From Ilyomonas sp965199845 (GTDB lineage Bacteria; Bacteroidota; Bacteroidia; Chitinophagales; Chitinophagaceae): DNA of 64,000 bases. Under the pieces are notes generated by a model. That model was not told the DNA's origin, did not search any database, and saw only the letters and a program-made list of their open reading frames with translations. The stretch spans positions 62,001-126,000 of the forward strand of contig CBDATZ010000039.1 in the NCBI GenBank assembly GCA_965199845.1, written 5' to 3'. Each line of letters begins with the position of its first letter. The first letter of the stretch is position 1. Below are positions 7,906-16,327 of the stretch, in pieces. Made by a program: the position numbers and the translations under genes.

Positions 7906-10293
7906 ATGAAAAAAGTAGTAAAGAAAAACAGAGCCGTTAAGTTTATATGGATTACATTTTTTACAGGTATAGCCGCTGTTATAGCACTCATTCTGTGTGC
8001 CAACTGGGGCGTGTTTGGTAAAATGCCTTCTATCGAAGAATTGCAAAATCCATCGGCTTCTCTTGCCAGCCAGGTGTATGCAGCCGACGGAACTTTGATG
8101 GGAAAATATTATCTCGAAGACCGTGTAAATGTTGATTATAAAGACATTAGTAAAGATGTTATCAATGCTTTGGTTGCCACCGAAGATGAACGTTTTTACG
8201 AACACAGCGGTATTGATGCGCGCGCTTTAGGAAGAGCCATTTCTTCGTTAGGAAGCGAAGGCGGCGCAAGCACCATTACAATGCAAACTGCCAAGAATTT
8301 ATTTACCGATTATAGCCACAACCCGATAAAGCGCACCATCCAAAAAATTAAGGAAGGCATTATTGCCATTAAGTTAGAAAGAAATTTTACCAAGGCTGAA
8401 ATCATCACTCTTTATCTGAATACCGTTCCGTTTGGTGATAACGTTTATGGCATTCGCAATGCAGCCAAAACATTCTTCAGCAAAGAACCCGACCGTTTAA
8501 ATATTGGTGAATCTGCTGTATTGATTGGCATGTTGAAAGCCAGCAGTACGTATAATCCGCGTATCAATCCTAAACGAGCCAGAGAGCGCAGAAACATAGT
8601 GCTCGACCAGATGGTGAGAAACAAATACATTACCGAAGCACAGGCAAATGAAATTAAACCAACACCCATTCCGTTAGATTACGATAAGCTTGACGAAACA
8701 GCTGGCTTAGCGCCGTATTTCCGGATGGTTTTGGGTGAAGAAATGAAGAGATGGTGCAAAACGCATAAGAAAGTAAACGGCGATTCGTATGATTTGTACC
8801 GTGATGGATTGAAAATTTATACAACCATTAATCCGCGTATGCAGTTAGATGCAGAAGAAGCCGTTATTCAGCATATTTCGCAGATGCAAAAAATATTAAG
8901 TTCGCAAAGCGATATAAAAAAAGGCACTGTCTGGAAAGGTCATGAGAATGTATTGCAGGCAGCTATGCAGGTAAGCGACCGTTGGAAGAACATGAAGAAA
9001 GAAGGTGCATCGGACGATGATATAAAAAAATCGTTTGCTGTAAAAGTACCAATGAAAGTATTTGCCTGGAATAAAGAACGAAGCAAAGACACGGTGATGA
9101 CGCCAATGGATTCTATTAAATATCACAGGCAAATGCTGCAGGCCGGTTTTATGGCAATGGACCCGTTAAGCGGCGAAGTAAAAGCCTGGGTGGGCGGTAT
9201 TGATTTCAAAACATTCAAATACGATCACGTAAATATCAATACAAAAAGGCAGGTTGGTTCTACTATCAAACCCTTATTGTATAGTTTAGCTATTGAAGAT
9301 GCAGGTTTTACGCCAAATACACCGGTTGAAGACGTTCAGCAAAGCTTTGGCAGCCTTGGAGAAGTGCCGGCAACCACAACTTCCTGTACAGGCAGAACGA
9401 TGCCGATGGCAATGGCTTTAGCCTGGTCGAGAAACTGCGCCACAGCTTACATTATGAAGCAACTTGGCAATGGTAACGAAGGTGCAAAACGCTTTATAGA
9501 ATTTTTGAGGAATTGTAATGTTACCACGAAAATGGATCCGTATCCATCCATCGCTTTAGGCTCTGAAGAAATTTCTTTATACGAAATGATGCAGGCATAC
9601 AGCATGTTTCCCGGCAGAGGTTTTAATGTAAAACCGATGTACATTACACGTATTGAAGATAAGAATGGAAACGTATTGCAAACCAATCTTCCGCAACGCA
9701 AAGAAGTAATTAACGAAGTAACCGCTTATTACATTATCAGTATGATGGAAGGCGTATTGAAATTTGGTACGGGACAACGCATCTGGCGTTATGGCGTACA
9801 AGGTGATATTGCAGGCAAAACAGGTACGACTAACGATAACAGTGATGCCTGGTTTATGGGTTATACACCTCAATTGTTATGCGGAACTTGGACGGGTTGC
9901 GATGATCGTTTTATTCGTTTTAATAGTACCGCTCTTGGTCAGGGTTCGTCGGTTGCGTTGCCGATCTGGGCTTATTTTTATAAGAAAGTTTCGTCTGATA
10001 AAAACTTGGCGATTGATACAAAAAGCATGTTTACTAAACCTGATGTGATGCAGAATGATGTAATTTATGATTGGGTAAACGATATGCCGCAACAGCTTGG
10101 CGCCGAAGGTGAAGATGCTGGTAATGGCTCGGAAGAAGATTATGGTGGAACTGATCAACAGGAACAACCGCCACCACCTTCTCAAAACGATTATGACATT
10201 CAACCCGAAAGTAAAATACCGGTTGATACGTCTAAAAAGAAGAATATTGACAATCAGCCGCCAAAAGCCGTTATGCCGCCGAAGCGACCGTAA
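7906..10293 (+). CDS. Penicillin-binding protein 1A (bifunctional transglycosylase/transpeptidase)
   Basis: 795 residues. Cytoplasmic basic start, one membrane helix at ~12-33, then a GT51 glycosyltransferase domain with the catalytic EDERFYEHSGID (~residue 93) and ASTITMQTAKNLF. The transpeptidase domain has all three penicillin-binding motifs: SxxK in VGSTIKPLL (~452), SRN in WSRNCATAY (~508) and KTGT in AGKTGTTNDNS (~638). It polymerises lipid II and cross-links peptidoglycan at the outer face of the inner membrane. The last ~75 residues are a low-complexity, acidic then Gln/Pro-rich and basic tail ending PPKAVMPPKRP. It ends directly in a strong terminator. Confidence 0.95.
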   Translation: MKKVVKKNRAVKFIWITFFTGIAAVIALILCANWGVFGKMPSIEELQNPSASLASQVYAADGTLMGKYYLEDRVNVDYKDISKDVINALVATEDERFYEHSGIDARALGRAISSLGSEGGASTITMQTAKNLFTDYSHNPIKRTIQKIKEGIIAIKLERNFTKAEIITLYLNTVPFGDNVYGIRNAAKTFFSKEPDRLNIGESAVLIGMLKASSTYNPRINPKRARERRNIVLDQMVRNKYITEAQANEIKPTPIPLDYDKLDETAGLAPYFRMVLGEEMKRWCKTHKKVNGDSYDLYRDGLKIYTTINPRMQLDAEEAVIQHISQMQKILSSQSDIKKGTVWKGHENVLQAAMQVSDRWKNMKKEGASDDDIKKSFAVKVPMKVFAWNKERSKDTVMTPMDSIKYHRQMLQAGFMAMDPLSGEVKAWVGGIDFKTFKYDHVNINTKRQVGSTIKPLLYSLAIEDAGFTPNTPVEDVQQSFGSLGEVPATTTSCTGRTMPMAMALAWSRNCATAYIMKQLGNGNEGAKRFIEFLRNCNVTTKMDPYPSIALGSEEISLYEMMQAYSMFPGRGFNVKPMYITRIEDKNGNVLQTNLPQRKEVINEVTAYYIISMMEGVLKFGTGQRIWRYGVQGDIAGKTGTTNDNSDAWFMGYTPQLLCGTWTGCDDRFIRFNSTALGQGSSVALPIWAYFYKKVSSDKNLAIDTKSMFTKPDVMQNDVIYDWVNDMPQQLGAEGEDAGNGSEEDYGGTDQQEQPPPPSQNDYDIQPESKIPVDTSKKKNIDNQPPKAVMPPKRP

Positions 10294-10331
10294 AATAAAA
10301 GCGTGTAAGAATTCTTACACGCTTTTATTTT
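10292..10331 (+). terminator. Intrinsic terminator after PBP1A gene
   Basis: A perfect 20-base inverted repeat centred on GAATTC, core AAAAGCGTGTAAGAA, followed by a T-rich stretch. It overlaps the stop codon of the PBP gene. It is symmetric enough to work in both directions, so it may also end the minus-strand gene at 10522. Confidence 0.85.
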
Positions 10332-10521
10332 TTGTAATCTTTTACTTGAAAAAACTTGTTGAATTGCTTTATTACAGTAATTATTTTTTGCCGGTTACTA
10401 TTCGGACAACATTTTTCAATTTCCTCCGGCTCATTAAAATAAAGAACATTTGCCGATTGTTTTGTAAGAATTGAAATAATGGATTATGTGAATCTTTGTT
10501 ATACAGAACTACCAATAAAAA

Positions 10522-10932
10522 CTAAAATAGTAAATACCTCAAAAAAATAATTGTGACTATAGTAGTAGTAATAATTGCTAATAGAGAATATTGAGTAGTT
10601 CTTTCAATACTCTTCCCCCATTTAGAAATTTCCCGCATAGGCTTTTTAGTTATTTCCGATTCAAATCTGCTTTTTTCCATCATTTTATATTCGATAAAAA
10701 GAAGAATAATCAAATTAGTGATTGGTATTAATATAGCAAAAAGAGAAAGAGTTTTTTCTAACTTTGATAGAGCAAAGTAACCTGCAATTAAAATATTATT
10801 GAAAGTAAATAGCTTGTCGTGAATACGGTCAAAATGCTTAAGCAAATTTTTTAATCCTTCTTCTTCAGTCTTTTTAAATCTTTGTTCTATCTCAGATAAT
10901 TCTTTATCTGTCATTAGTTCATGCTCTCTCAT
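10522..10932 (-). CDS. Hypothetical protein with two membrane helices
   Basis: 136 residues, not recognised as a named family. The first ~40 residues are charged and helical (TDKELSEIEQRFKKTEEEG). Membrane helices are likely at ~43-85 (one or two segments, ending NLIILLFIEY) and at the C-terminus (YSLLAIITTTIVTIIFLRYL). The DNA is visibly more AT-rich than the flanking PBP and pdhA genes, and no homologue-like neighbour exists, which suggests acquired or fast-evolving material. It stands alone between two plus-strand genes. Confidence 0.6.
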   Translation of the reverse strand: MREHELMTDKELSEIEQRFKKTEEEGLKNLLKHFDRIHDKLFTFNNILIAGYFALSKLEKTLSLFAILIPITNLIILLFIEYKMMEKSRFESEITKKPMREISKWGKSIERTTQYSLLAIITTTIVTIIFLRYLLF

Positions 10933-11063
10933 AAAAACATCTTCATGTTAGGTTGGTTAAGTACGCGCAACAAGCCAAACGAGTTTTATAATTTGGTTGA
11001 AAAAATAAAAATAATACTTCTTTTCCACCCGAATGTTTTTAAAAACCTTACACCTCTTTCCAT

Positions 11064-11071
11064 TATATTTG
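11064..11071 (+). promoter_or_regulatory. -7 element for pdhA
   Basis: TATATTTG followed by CC, an exact match to TAnnTTTG, 19 bases before the GTG start. Confidence 0.6.
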
Positions 11072-11090
11072 CCGCCTCAAAATAAAAGCA

Positions 11091-12086
11091 GTGCCAACAA
11101 AGTTTTCCAAAGAAACATATATGTACTGGTACGAGCTGATGCAGCTCATCCGCCAGTTTGAATTGAAAGCCGAAGAAATGTATAAGATGGCGGGAAAAAT
11201 CCGTGGGTTTTTTCATGCTTATGTTGGTCAGGAAGCCATTGCCGCCGGTTGTATGACAGCAACGCGCCAGGAAGACCCGTTTATCACCGGTTATCGCGAT
11301 CATGGTTTGGCGCTTGCCAAAGGCGTTAGTGCCGATGCTTGTATGGCTGAATTGTACGGTAAAGCTACCGGCGTTGCCAAAGGAAAAGGTGGCAGTATGC
11401 ACTTCTTTAGCGCCGAACATTTTTTCTTTGGCGGTCATGGTATTGTAGGTGCGCAAATTGGCGCTGGCGCGGGTATTGCGTTTGCCGAAAAATACAAAGG
11501 AACTGATAATGTAGTGCTTTGCTATTTTGGTGATGGTGCGGCTCGCCAGGGAATTTTGCACGAAACGTTCAATTTGGCAATGGTTTGGAAAATCCCGGTG
11601 ATTTTTATTTGCGAGAATAATCATTACGCAATGGGAACTTCGGTTGAACGTACTTCAAACGTATTGGATATCTACAAGCTGGCAGATTCTTACGAAATGC
11701 CGGGCGATAAAGTAGATGGTATGCATCCCGAAGCGGTTCACGAAGCTGTTGAGCGTGCGGTAAAAAGAGCGCGAGAAGGTGGCGGACCAACGCTGTTAGA
11801 AATGAAAACGTATCGTTACAAAGGTCACTCCATCAGCGATCCGCAGAAATACAGAACGAAAGAAGAAGTAGAAGAATATCGGGGTAAAGACCCGCTGACA
11901 TTTGTATTGAATACAATTAAAGAAAATAATTTTGCTTCTGATGAGGAAATAAAAGCTATTGATGATCGTATTAGTGATATTGTAGAGCAAAGCGTAAAGT
12001 TTGCGGAAGAAAGTGCCTGGCCGGATGAAAGCGAAGTTTATGGAGATGTTTATAAAGATGAGAATTATCCGTTCATCAAAGATTAG
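11091..12086 (+). CDS. pdhA: Pyruvate dehydrogenase E1 component, alpha subunit
   Basis: 331 residues with a GTG start at 11091, chosen because it lies a normal 19 bases after the -7 box and adds the KFSKETYMYWYELM start typical of Bacteroidota E1 alpha; the next ATG is at 11121. The thiamine-diphosphate motif is complete: GDGAARQGILHETFNLA to ICENN. Other family blocks are GGSMHFFS, GHGIVGAQIGAGAG and the phosphorylation-loop-like YRYKGHSISDPQKYR. It decarboxylates pyruvate with the beta subunit, feeding acetyl-CoA formation. The beta subunit and E2 genes are not next to it. Confidence 0.94.
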   Translation: MPTKFSKETYMYWYELMQLIRQFELKAEEMYKMAGKIRGFFHAYVGQEAIAAGCMTATRQEDPFITGYRDHGLALAKGVSADACMAELYGKATGVAKGKGGSMHFFSAEHFFFGGHGIVGAQIGAGAGIAFAEKYKGTDNVVLCYFGDGAARQGILHETFNLAMVWKIPVIFICENNHYAMGTSVERTSNVLDIYKLADSYEMPGDKVDGMHPEAVHEAVERAVKRAREGGGPTLLEMKTYRYKGHSISDPQKYRTKEEVEEYRGKDPLTFVLNTIKENNFASDEEIKAIDDRISDIVEQSVKFAEESAWPDESEVYGDVYKDENYPFIKD

Positions 12087-12138
12087 TCTGGCTAATCTGA
12101 AATCATAAATCTAAATTCAAAAAATCATACATCAGTTT

Positions 12139-12840
12139 ATGGCTGTTGAAACAAAAGTGAGTAATGTAAATGTGCGGCAGGAACCACTGCAAAACAATGC
12201 GCAAAGTGCCTGGAAAAAATATGCAAAACCTGCAGCCATTGTGCTGGCGATTTTAATTATAGGCTTCGGTGCCTGGTTTGCGTATGATGCCTGGGTGATT
12301 CAACCGAAAGAAGAAAAAGCACAGGATGCTATCTTTAAAGCACAGCAATATTTTGCACAGGATTCTGTTGCTAAAGCATTAAACGGCGATGGCGTAAACA
12401 GAGGTTTTATATCCATCATCAACAATTACAGCGGAACAAAATCGGCAAATCTTGCTAAGTATTATGCAGGTGTCTGTAATTTAAAATTGGGCAAATTTGC
12501 AGATGCTGTAAAATATTTAAGCGATTTTTCAACGGATTCAAAACCGGTACAAATGATGGCGTATGGCTGTCTGGGTGATGCTTACAGCGAAGAGAATAAA
12601 AAGAATGAAGCTGTTGACGCTTACAAAAAAGCAGCAACGACATTTGTGGATGATAAAGACAATTCAGCCGAATACTTATTTCGTGCCGCTTTGCTAAGCG
12701 AAGTGTTAGGCAAAAACAAAGAAGCGATTGATATGTACAAGCAATTGAAAGATAAATATCCCGGCACCATGCGTGGCTCGCAGGTTGATAAATATATTTA
12801 CCGTTTAAGTATTGAACCCAACGATTTGACTGTAAACTAA
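12139..12840 (+). CDS. TPR-repeat membrane protein (YfgM-like)
   Basis: 233 residues. A short cytoplasmic N-terminus, one membrane helix at ~33-51 (AIVLAILIIGFGAWFAYDAW), then a helical repeat region with TPR-like units such as AKYYAGVCNLKLGKFADAVK, AYGCLGDAYSEENKKNEAVD and FRAALLSEVLGKNKEAIDMY. This is the layout of YfgM-type ancillary Sec proteins, but the assignment is by layout only. Its TAA overlaps the ATG of ribH (TAATG), so the two genes are translationally coupled. Confidence 0.8.
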   Translation: MAVETKVSNVNVRQEPLQNNAQSAWKKYAKPAAIVLAILIIGFGAWFAYDAWVIQPKEEKAQDAIFKAQQYFAQDSVAKALNGDGVNRGFISIINNYSGTKSANLAKYYAGVCNLKLGKFADAVKYLSDFSTDSKPVQMMAYGCLGDAYSEENKKNEAVDAYKKAATTFVDDKDNSAEYLFRAALLSEVLGKNKEAIDMYKQLKDKYPGTMRGSQVDKYIYRLSIEPNDLTVN

Positions 12841-13328
12841 TGGCTACAGGAGGTAATACCGAATTGAATAAAGGCATTCCGCAATTGCAGGATGCCTTTA
12901 TTGTTATTATAAAAACAGAGTGGAACGCGCACATCGCAGACAAACTGGAAGAAGGCGTTATAAAAATTTTAAAGGAACAAAGTACAAGATACAAGACGCT
13001 TGTTGTTCCGGGCGCGGTTGAAATTCCTTTTGCCGTAAAAGCCTATGCTAACAGCAATCAGCCAAAAGCCGACGCGTTCATTACTTTGGGTGCCGTTATT
13101 AAAGGTGATACACCACATTTCGATTATGTTTGTAAAGCCGTAACAGAAGGTATTGTGTGGCTGCATATGAACTTAGATGCGCCAACTATTTTTAGTGTAC
13201 TTACTGTAAATACAGAAGAACAAGCTTTAGAACGTATTGGCGGTATTCATGGACACAAAGGCGAAGAAGCAGCTATTACAGCTATTAAAATGATAGCTTT
13301 ACAAAATGAATTAAAAAGTAAAATGTAA
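12840..13328 (+). CDS. ribH: 6,7-dimethyl-8-ribityllumazine synthase
   Basis: 162 residues, normal length. Motifs: IIKTEWNAHIADKLEEG, the substrate-binding VVPGAVEIPFA, GAVIKGDTPHFDYVCKAV with the catalytic-site histidine, FSVLTVNTEEQALERIGG and the final GHKGEEAAITAIKM. It makes the riboflavin precursor lumazine from a pyrimidine and dihydroxybutanone phosphate, usually in a 60-subunit shell. The ATG overlaps the stop codon of the preceding TPR gene. No other rib gene is in the window. Confidence 0.97.
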   Translation: MATGGNTELNKGIPQLQDAFIVIIKTEWNAHIADKLEEGVIKILKEQSTRYKTLVVPGAVEIPFAVKAYANSNQPKADAFITLGAVIKGDTPHFDYVCKAVTEGIVWLHMNLDAPTIFSVLTVNTEEQALERIGGIHGHKGEEAAITAIKMIALQNELKSKM

Positions 13329-13410
13329 ACATTAAAAACACGGTATTGTTTTCTTCACACTTTACTTTTTCTACTTTTGAATTTTTACTTTTTGAATTTC
13401 TCTTTTTTCC

Positions 13411-14121
13411 ATGAACGTTAGCATTTTTATTCCCTGCTTTATCGATCAACTATATCCTTCGGTTGCTTTTAACATGGTAAAAGTGCTGGAGAAAGCGGGC
13501 TGCAAAGTCAATTACAATACAAATCAAACCTGTTGCGGACAACCAGCTTATAACGCCGGCTATCGCGATGAATCGAAAGAAGTTTGCCGCAAATTTTTAA
13601 AAGATTTTGAAGGCACCGATTATATTGTTACGCCCAGTGCAAGCTGCGCCGGTTTTGTAAAAAATTATTATCAAACCATGTTTCCCGGTTCTGATAAAGT
13701 AAAAGATGTTGGCAATCGTTTATACGAATTTTCTTCTTTTTTAATTCATGTTTTGAAGATTGAAAACCTGGGCGCAAAATTTCCCGCCAAAGCAACTTAT
13801 CACGATAGCTGCGCGGCGTTACGCGAATGCGGCATCAAGCAAGAACCCCGTACGTTGTTACGTCATGTAGAAGGTCTGGAAATAGAAGAAATGAATGATG
13901 TGGAAACCTGTTGTGGTTTTGGCGGAACCTTTGCCGTAAAATTCGAACCTATCAGCGTGGCGATGGGTGACCAAAAAGTAACCAATGCTTCTGCAACCGG
14001 CGCACAATATATTATCAGCACCGATATGAGTTGCCTGATGCATATTGACGGCTGCGTTAAAAATAAAAAAGCCGGTTTGCAGGTTTTACATTTAGCCGAT
14101 GTACTGGCAAAATTTGATTAA
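13411..14121 (+). CDS. CCG-domain Fe-S oxidoreductase (LutA/GlcF-like)
   Basis: 236 residues with two CCG cysteine-rich modules. The first has FIPCFIDQLYP and QTCCGQPAYNAGY; the second has HDSCAALRECGI and ETCCGFGGTFAVKF. This is the length and layout of LutA (YkgE), part of the LutABC lactate utilisation complex, and of the C-terminal part of glycolate oxidase GlcF. No lutB or lutC neighbour exists, so lactate use cannot be claimed from context. The CCG motifs probably bind an Fe-S cluster or heterodisulfide-like site. Confidence 0.85.
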   Translation: MNVSIFIPCFIDQLYPSVAFNMVKVLEKAGCKVNYNTNQTCCGQPAYNAGYRDESKEVCRKFLKDFEGTDYIVTPSASCAGFVKNYYQTMFPGSDKVKDVGNRLYEFSSFLIHVLKIENLGAKFPAKATYHDSCAALRECGIKQEPRTLLRHVEGLEIEEMNDVETCCGFGGTFAVKFEPISVAMGDQKVTNASATGAQYIISTDMSCLMHIDGCVKNKKAGLQVLHLADVLAKFD

Positions 14122-14157
14122 TTTTAGTATATAAGTTATCATCTTTATCACTCAGTT

Positions 14158-14219
14158 TCTTTATACTTACTACTTAATACTACTTATTACCTATTACTTC
14201 ATACTTATTACCTGATACA
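14158..14219 (+). repeat. Degenerate heptad-like repeat (TACTTA/TATTAC)
   Basis: About 60 bases made of imperfect copies of TACTTAnTA and CTTATTACC between the Fe-S protein and the sulfotransferase gene. No coding potential. It belongs to the same class of degenerate intergenic repeats as those at 25171, 51437 and 57733, but with a different unit. Confidence 0.5.
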
Positions 14220-14224
14220 ACTAA

Positions 14225-14947
14225 ATGAATACAAAGCGTATATGTTTGTGGAGCAGCCCGCGAAATTTGTCAACCGCTATTATGTATTCATTTGCGCAAC
14301 GCCCTGATACCATTGCATTTGATGAGCCGCTGTATGCTCATTATTTACGTGTAACCGGAATTGATCATCCCGGCAAGGAAGAAACCTTATTATCGCAGGA
14401 AAATGATGGCAATAAAGTAATAAAAAAATTGATTTTAGGCGACCATCAAAAGCCGGTTGCTTTTTTCAAACAAATGACACATCATTTGGTTGATTTGCCT
14501 CTTGACTTTTTACAGAAAACAGCGAACATTATTTACATCAGAAATCCCAAACAAATTATTGCGTCTTATGCGCAGGTTCGGCCAGATGTCACGCAACAAG
14601 ACATTGGCATTAAAATGCAGTGGGAATTATATCAAACTTTATCTGGTTCAAATCAAACTTTTGTTGTACTTGATTCCGGTGAATTGTTACAAAATCCGGA
14701 AAACGTATTGACTGATTTATGCGCGGCTTTAGACATTCCGTTTTATAACGAAATGCTCCGTTGGCCGGCTGGCCCCAAACCGGAAGACGGCGTTTGGGCA
14801 AAGTACTGGTACAGCAATGTTCATCAATCAACACATTTTGAAAAACAACAAACCAGCAACCGCGAACTGCCCGATTATTTGCAACCGTTATATGCAGAAA
14901 GCAAACATTATTACGACTTGCTTTCTCAACATTCTATTAAGGCTTAA
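14225..14947 (+). CDS. Sulfotransferase-like P-loop protein
   Basis: 240 residues. The start MNTKRICLWSSPRNLSTAIM resembles the PAPS 5'-phosphosulfate loop (SPRxxST), and IIYIRNPKQIIASYAQVRP resembles the 3'-phosphate-binding motif of sulfotransferases. The acidic FDEPLYAHYLRVTG is also typical. The family is often annotated as sulfotransferase but no acceptor is known. It ends 9 bases before an aminotransferase class IV gene on the same strand, so a joint role is likely: the pair could modify an amino-acid-derived metabolite. That role is inference. Confidence 0.7.
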   Translation: MNTKRICLWSSPRNLSTAIMYSFAQRPDTIAFDEPLYAHYLRVTGIDHPGKEETLLSQENDGNKVIKKLILGDHQKPVAFFKQMTHHLVDLPLDFLQKTANIIYIRNPKQIIASYAQVRPDVTQQDIGIKMQWELYQTLSGSNQTFVVLDSGELLQNPENVLTDLCAALDIPFYNEMLRWPAGPKPEDGVWAKYWYSNVHQSTHFEKQQTSNRELPDYLQPLYAESKHYYDLLSQHSIKA

Positions 14948-14956
14948 GTAAACGAT

Positions 14957-15859
14957 ATGCAGCAGAAATTTAATCCGCTTAACAAAGACATTTTCATTTT
15001 CGTAAAAGACAAAGTTTATCCGCGGCAAGAAGCCAAAGTATCTGTGTTTGATAGTTCCGTGCAAGGCGGCGATGCTGTGTGGGAAGGACTTCGCGTTTAC
15101 AACGGAAAAATCTTTCATCTAAGCGATCATCTTAACCGTTTGATGGCTTCTGCCAAAACGCTCCTATTTGCCAATATTCCCACCAAAAAATTTGTTATCA
15201 ATGCAATCAAGCAAACGCTGGCAGCAAATAAAATGCACGATGGTGTTCATATCCGGTTAACCTTAACGCGCGGCGAAAAAATTACGTCGGGAATGGATCC
15301 AAGATTAAACCAGTCTGACTGTACGTTGATTGTTCTTGCCGAGCATAAACCGCCGGTTTATGATAATACAGTTGGCGTAAAACTGATTACGGCACACACT
15401 CGTCGCAACTCTCCTATGCATCTCGATTCTAAGATTCATCATAATAATTTGCTGAATAATATTCTGGCTAAAATAGAAGCCAATTATTGCGGTGCCGATG
15501 ATGCTATTATGCTCGATAATTTAGGCTTCGTATCGGAAACCAATGCCTGTAATATCTTCATGGTAAAAAATAATGTATTGCTCACACCAACTGCAGATGC
15601 GTGTCTTACCGGTATTACAAGACAAACCGTTATTGATTTAGCCAAACATATAAAGATTGAAGTTATCGAACGCAATCTTTCTATCTCTGAATTTTATAAC
15701 GCTGATGAAGTATTTACGACCGGAACCATGGGCGAATTAACGCCGGTTGTAGAAATTGATGGACGCGCCATTGAAAATAAAACCGGCAGCGCCATACAGG
15801 AACAATTGTATGTGGCTTTTAAACAGCAAATTGAAAAATTTGCAGAATCGCTGGATTGA
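14957..15859 (+). CDS. PLP-dependent aminotransferase class IV (branched-chain aminotransferase-like)
   Basis: 300 residues. Fold-type IV features are VFDSSVQGGDAVWEGLRVYNG, LSDHLNRLMASAK, the probable Schiff-base lysine in LDSKIHHNNLLNN, and AIMLDNLGFVSETNACNIF, with TGITRQTVIDLA and EVFTTGTMGELTPV towards the end. These place it with IlvE/D-amino-acid aminotransferase/aminodeoxychorismate lyase. Substrate cannot be told from sequence. The adjacency to the sulfotransferase-like gene suggests a dedicated rather than general branched-chain role. Confidence 0.85.
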   Translation: MQQKFNPLNKDIFIFVKDKVYPRQEAKVSVFDSSVQGGDAVWEGLRVYNGKIFHLSDHLNRLMASAKTLLFANIPTKKFVINAIKQTLAANKMHDGVHIRLTLTRGEKITSGMDPRLNQSDCTLIVLAEHKPPVYDNTVGVKLITAHTRRNSPMHLDSKIHHNNLLNNILAKIEANYCGADDAIMLDNLGFVSETNACNIFMVKNNVLLTPTADACLTGITRQTVIDLAKHIKIEVIERNLSISEFYNADEVFTTGTMGELTPVVEIDGRAIENKTGSAIQEQLYVAFKQQIEKFAESLD

Positions 15860-15915
15860 ATCATTCAGATAATAATTTTTCAGTCAAATCAAAATTCATA
15901 AATCAAAAATCAGTT

Positions 15916-16326
15916 ATGGCTTTCTGGCTTGTCAAATCAGAACCTCATAAATACAGTTGGGATCAATTGATAAAAGATAAAAAAACTTCGTGGGATGGCG
16001 TGCGCAATTATGCGGCGCGCAATAACTTGAAAGCAATGAAAAAAGGCGACCAGGTTTTGTATTATCACAGCAATGAAGGTCTTGATATTGTTGGCATTGC
16101 CGAAGTTATAAAAGAAGCATATCAGGACCCGACAACCGATGATACCAATTGGGTTGTGGTTGATATAAAACCGGTAAAAAAAATAAAGAAACCGGTAAGC
16201 TTATCGCAAATAAAAGCTGACAAACGCCTGGCTGATATGGCACTTGTTAAGCTGTCGCGTTTATCGGTTCAGCCGGTAACAACAGAAGAATGGATGACAG
16301 TAATGGAACTTGGAGATATGAACTGA
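15916..16326 (+). CDS. EVE domain protein
   Basis: 136 residues from the ATG at 15916, chosen because the conserved EVE start MAFWLVKSEPHKYSWDQL begins there; an upstream TTG would overlap the aminotransferase stop. Other motifs: WDGVRNYAARNNLKAMKKGD, VLYYHSNEGLDIVGIAEV and the closing LVKLSRLSVQPVTTEEW. EVE domains are PUA-like folds that bind modified bases in DNA or RNA. This is the short stand-alone housekeeping type, not the restriction-linked fusion type. It converges with the TMEM175 gene with one base between stops. Confidence 0.9.
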   Translation: MAFWLVKSEPHKYSWDQLIKDKKTSWDGVRNYAARNNLKAMKKGDQVLYYHSNEGLDIVGIAEVIKEAYQDPTTDDTNWVVVDIKPVKKIKKPVSLSQIKADKRLADMALVKLSRLSVQPVTTEEWMTVMELGDMN

Positions 16327-16327
16327 T

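Noticed and set aside
9447..9873. Antisense frames inside the PBP gene and similar shadow frames elsewhere
   Set aside because: They are reverse-strand readings of well-conserved genes and have no family features.
15916..16326. EVE protein as part of a modification-dependent restriction system
   Set aside because: It is the short stand-alone type between metabolic and channel genes, with no nuclease or methylase partner.
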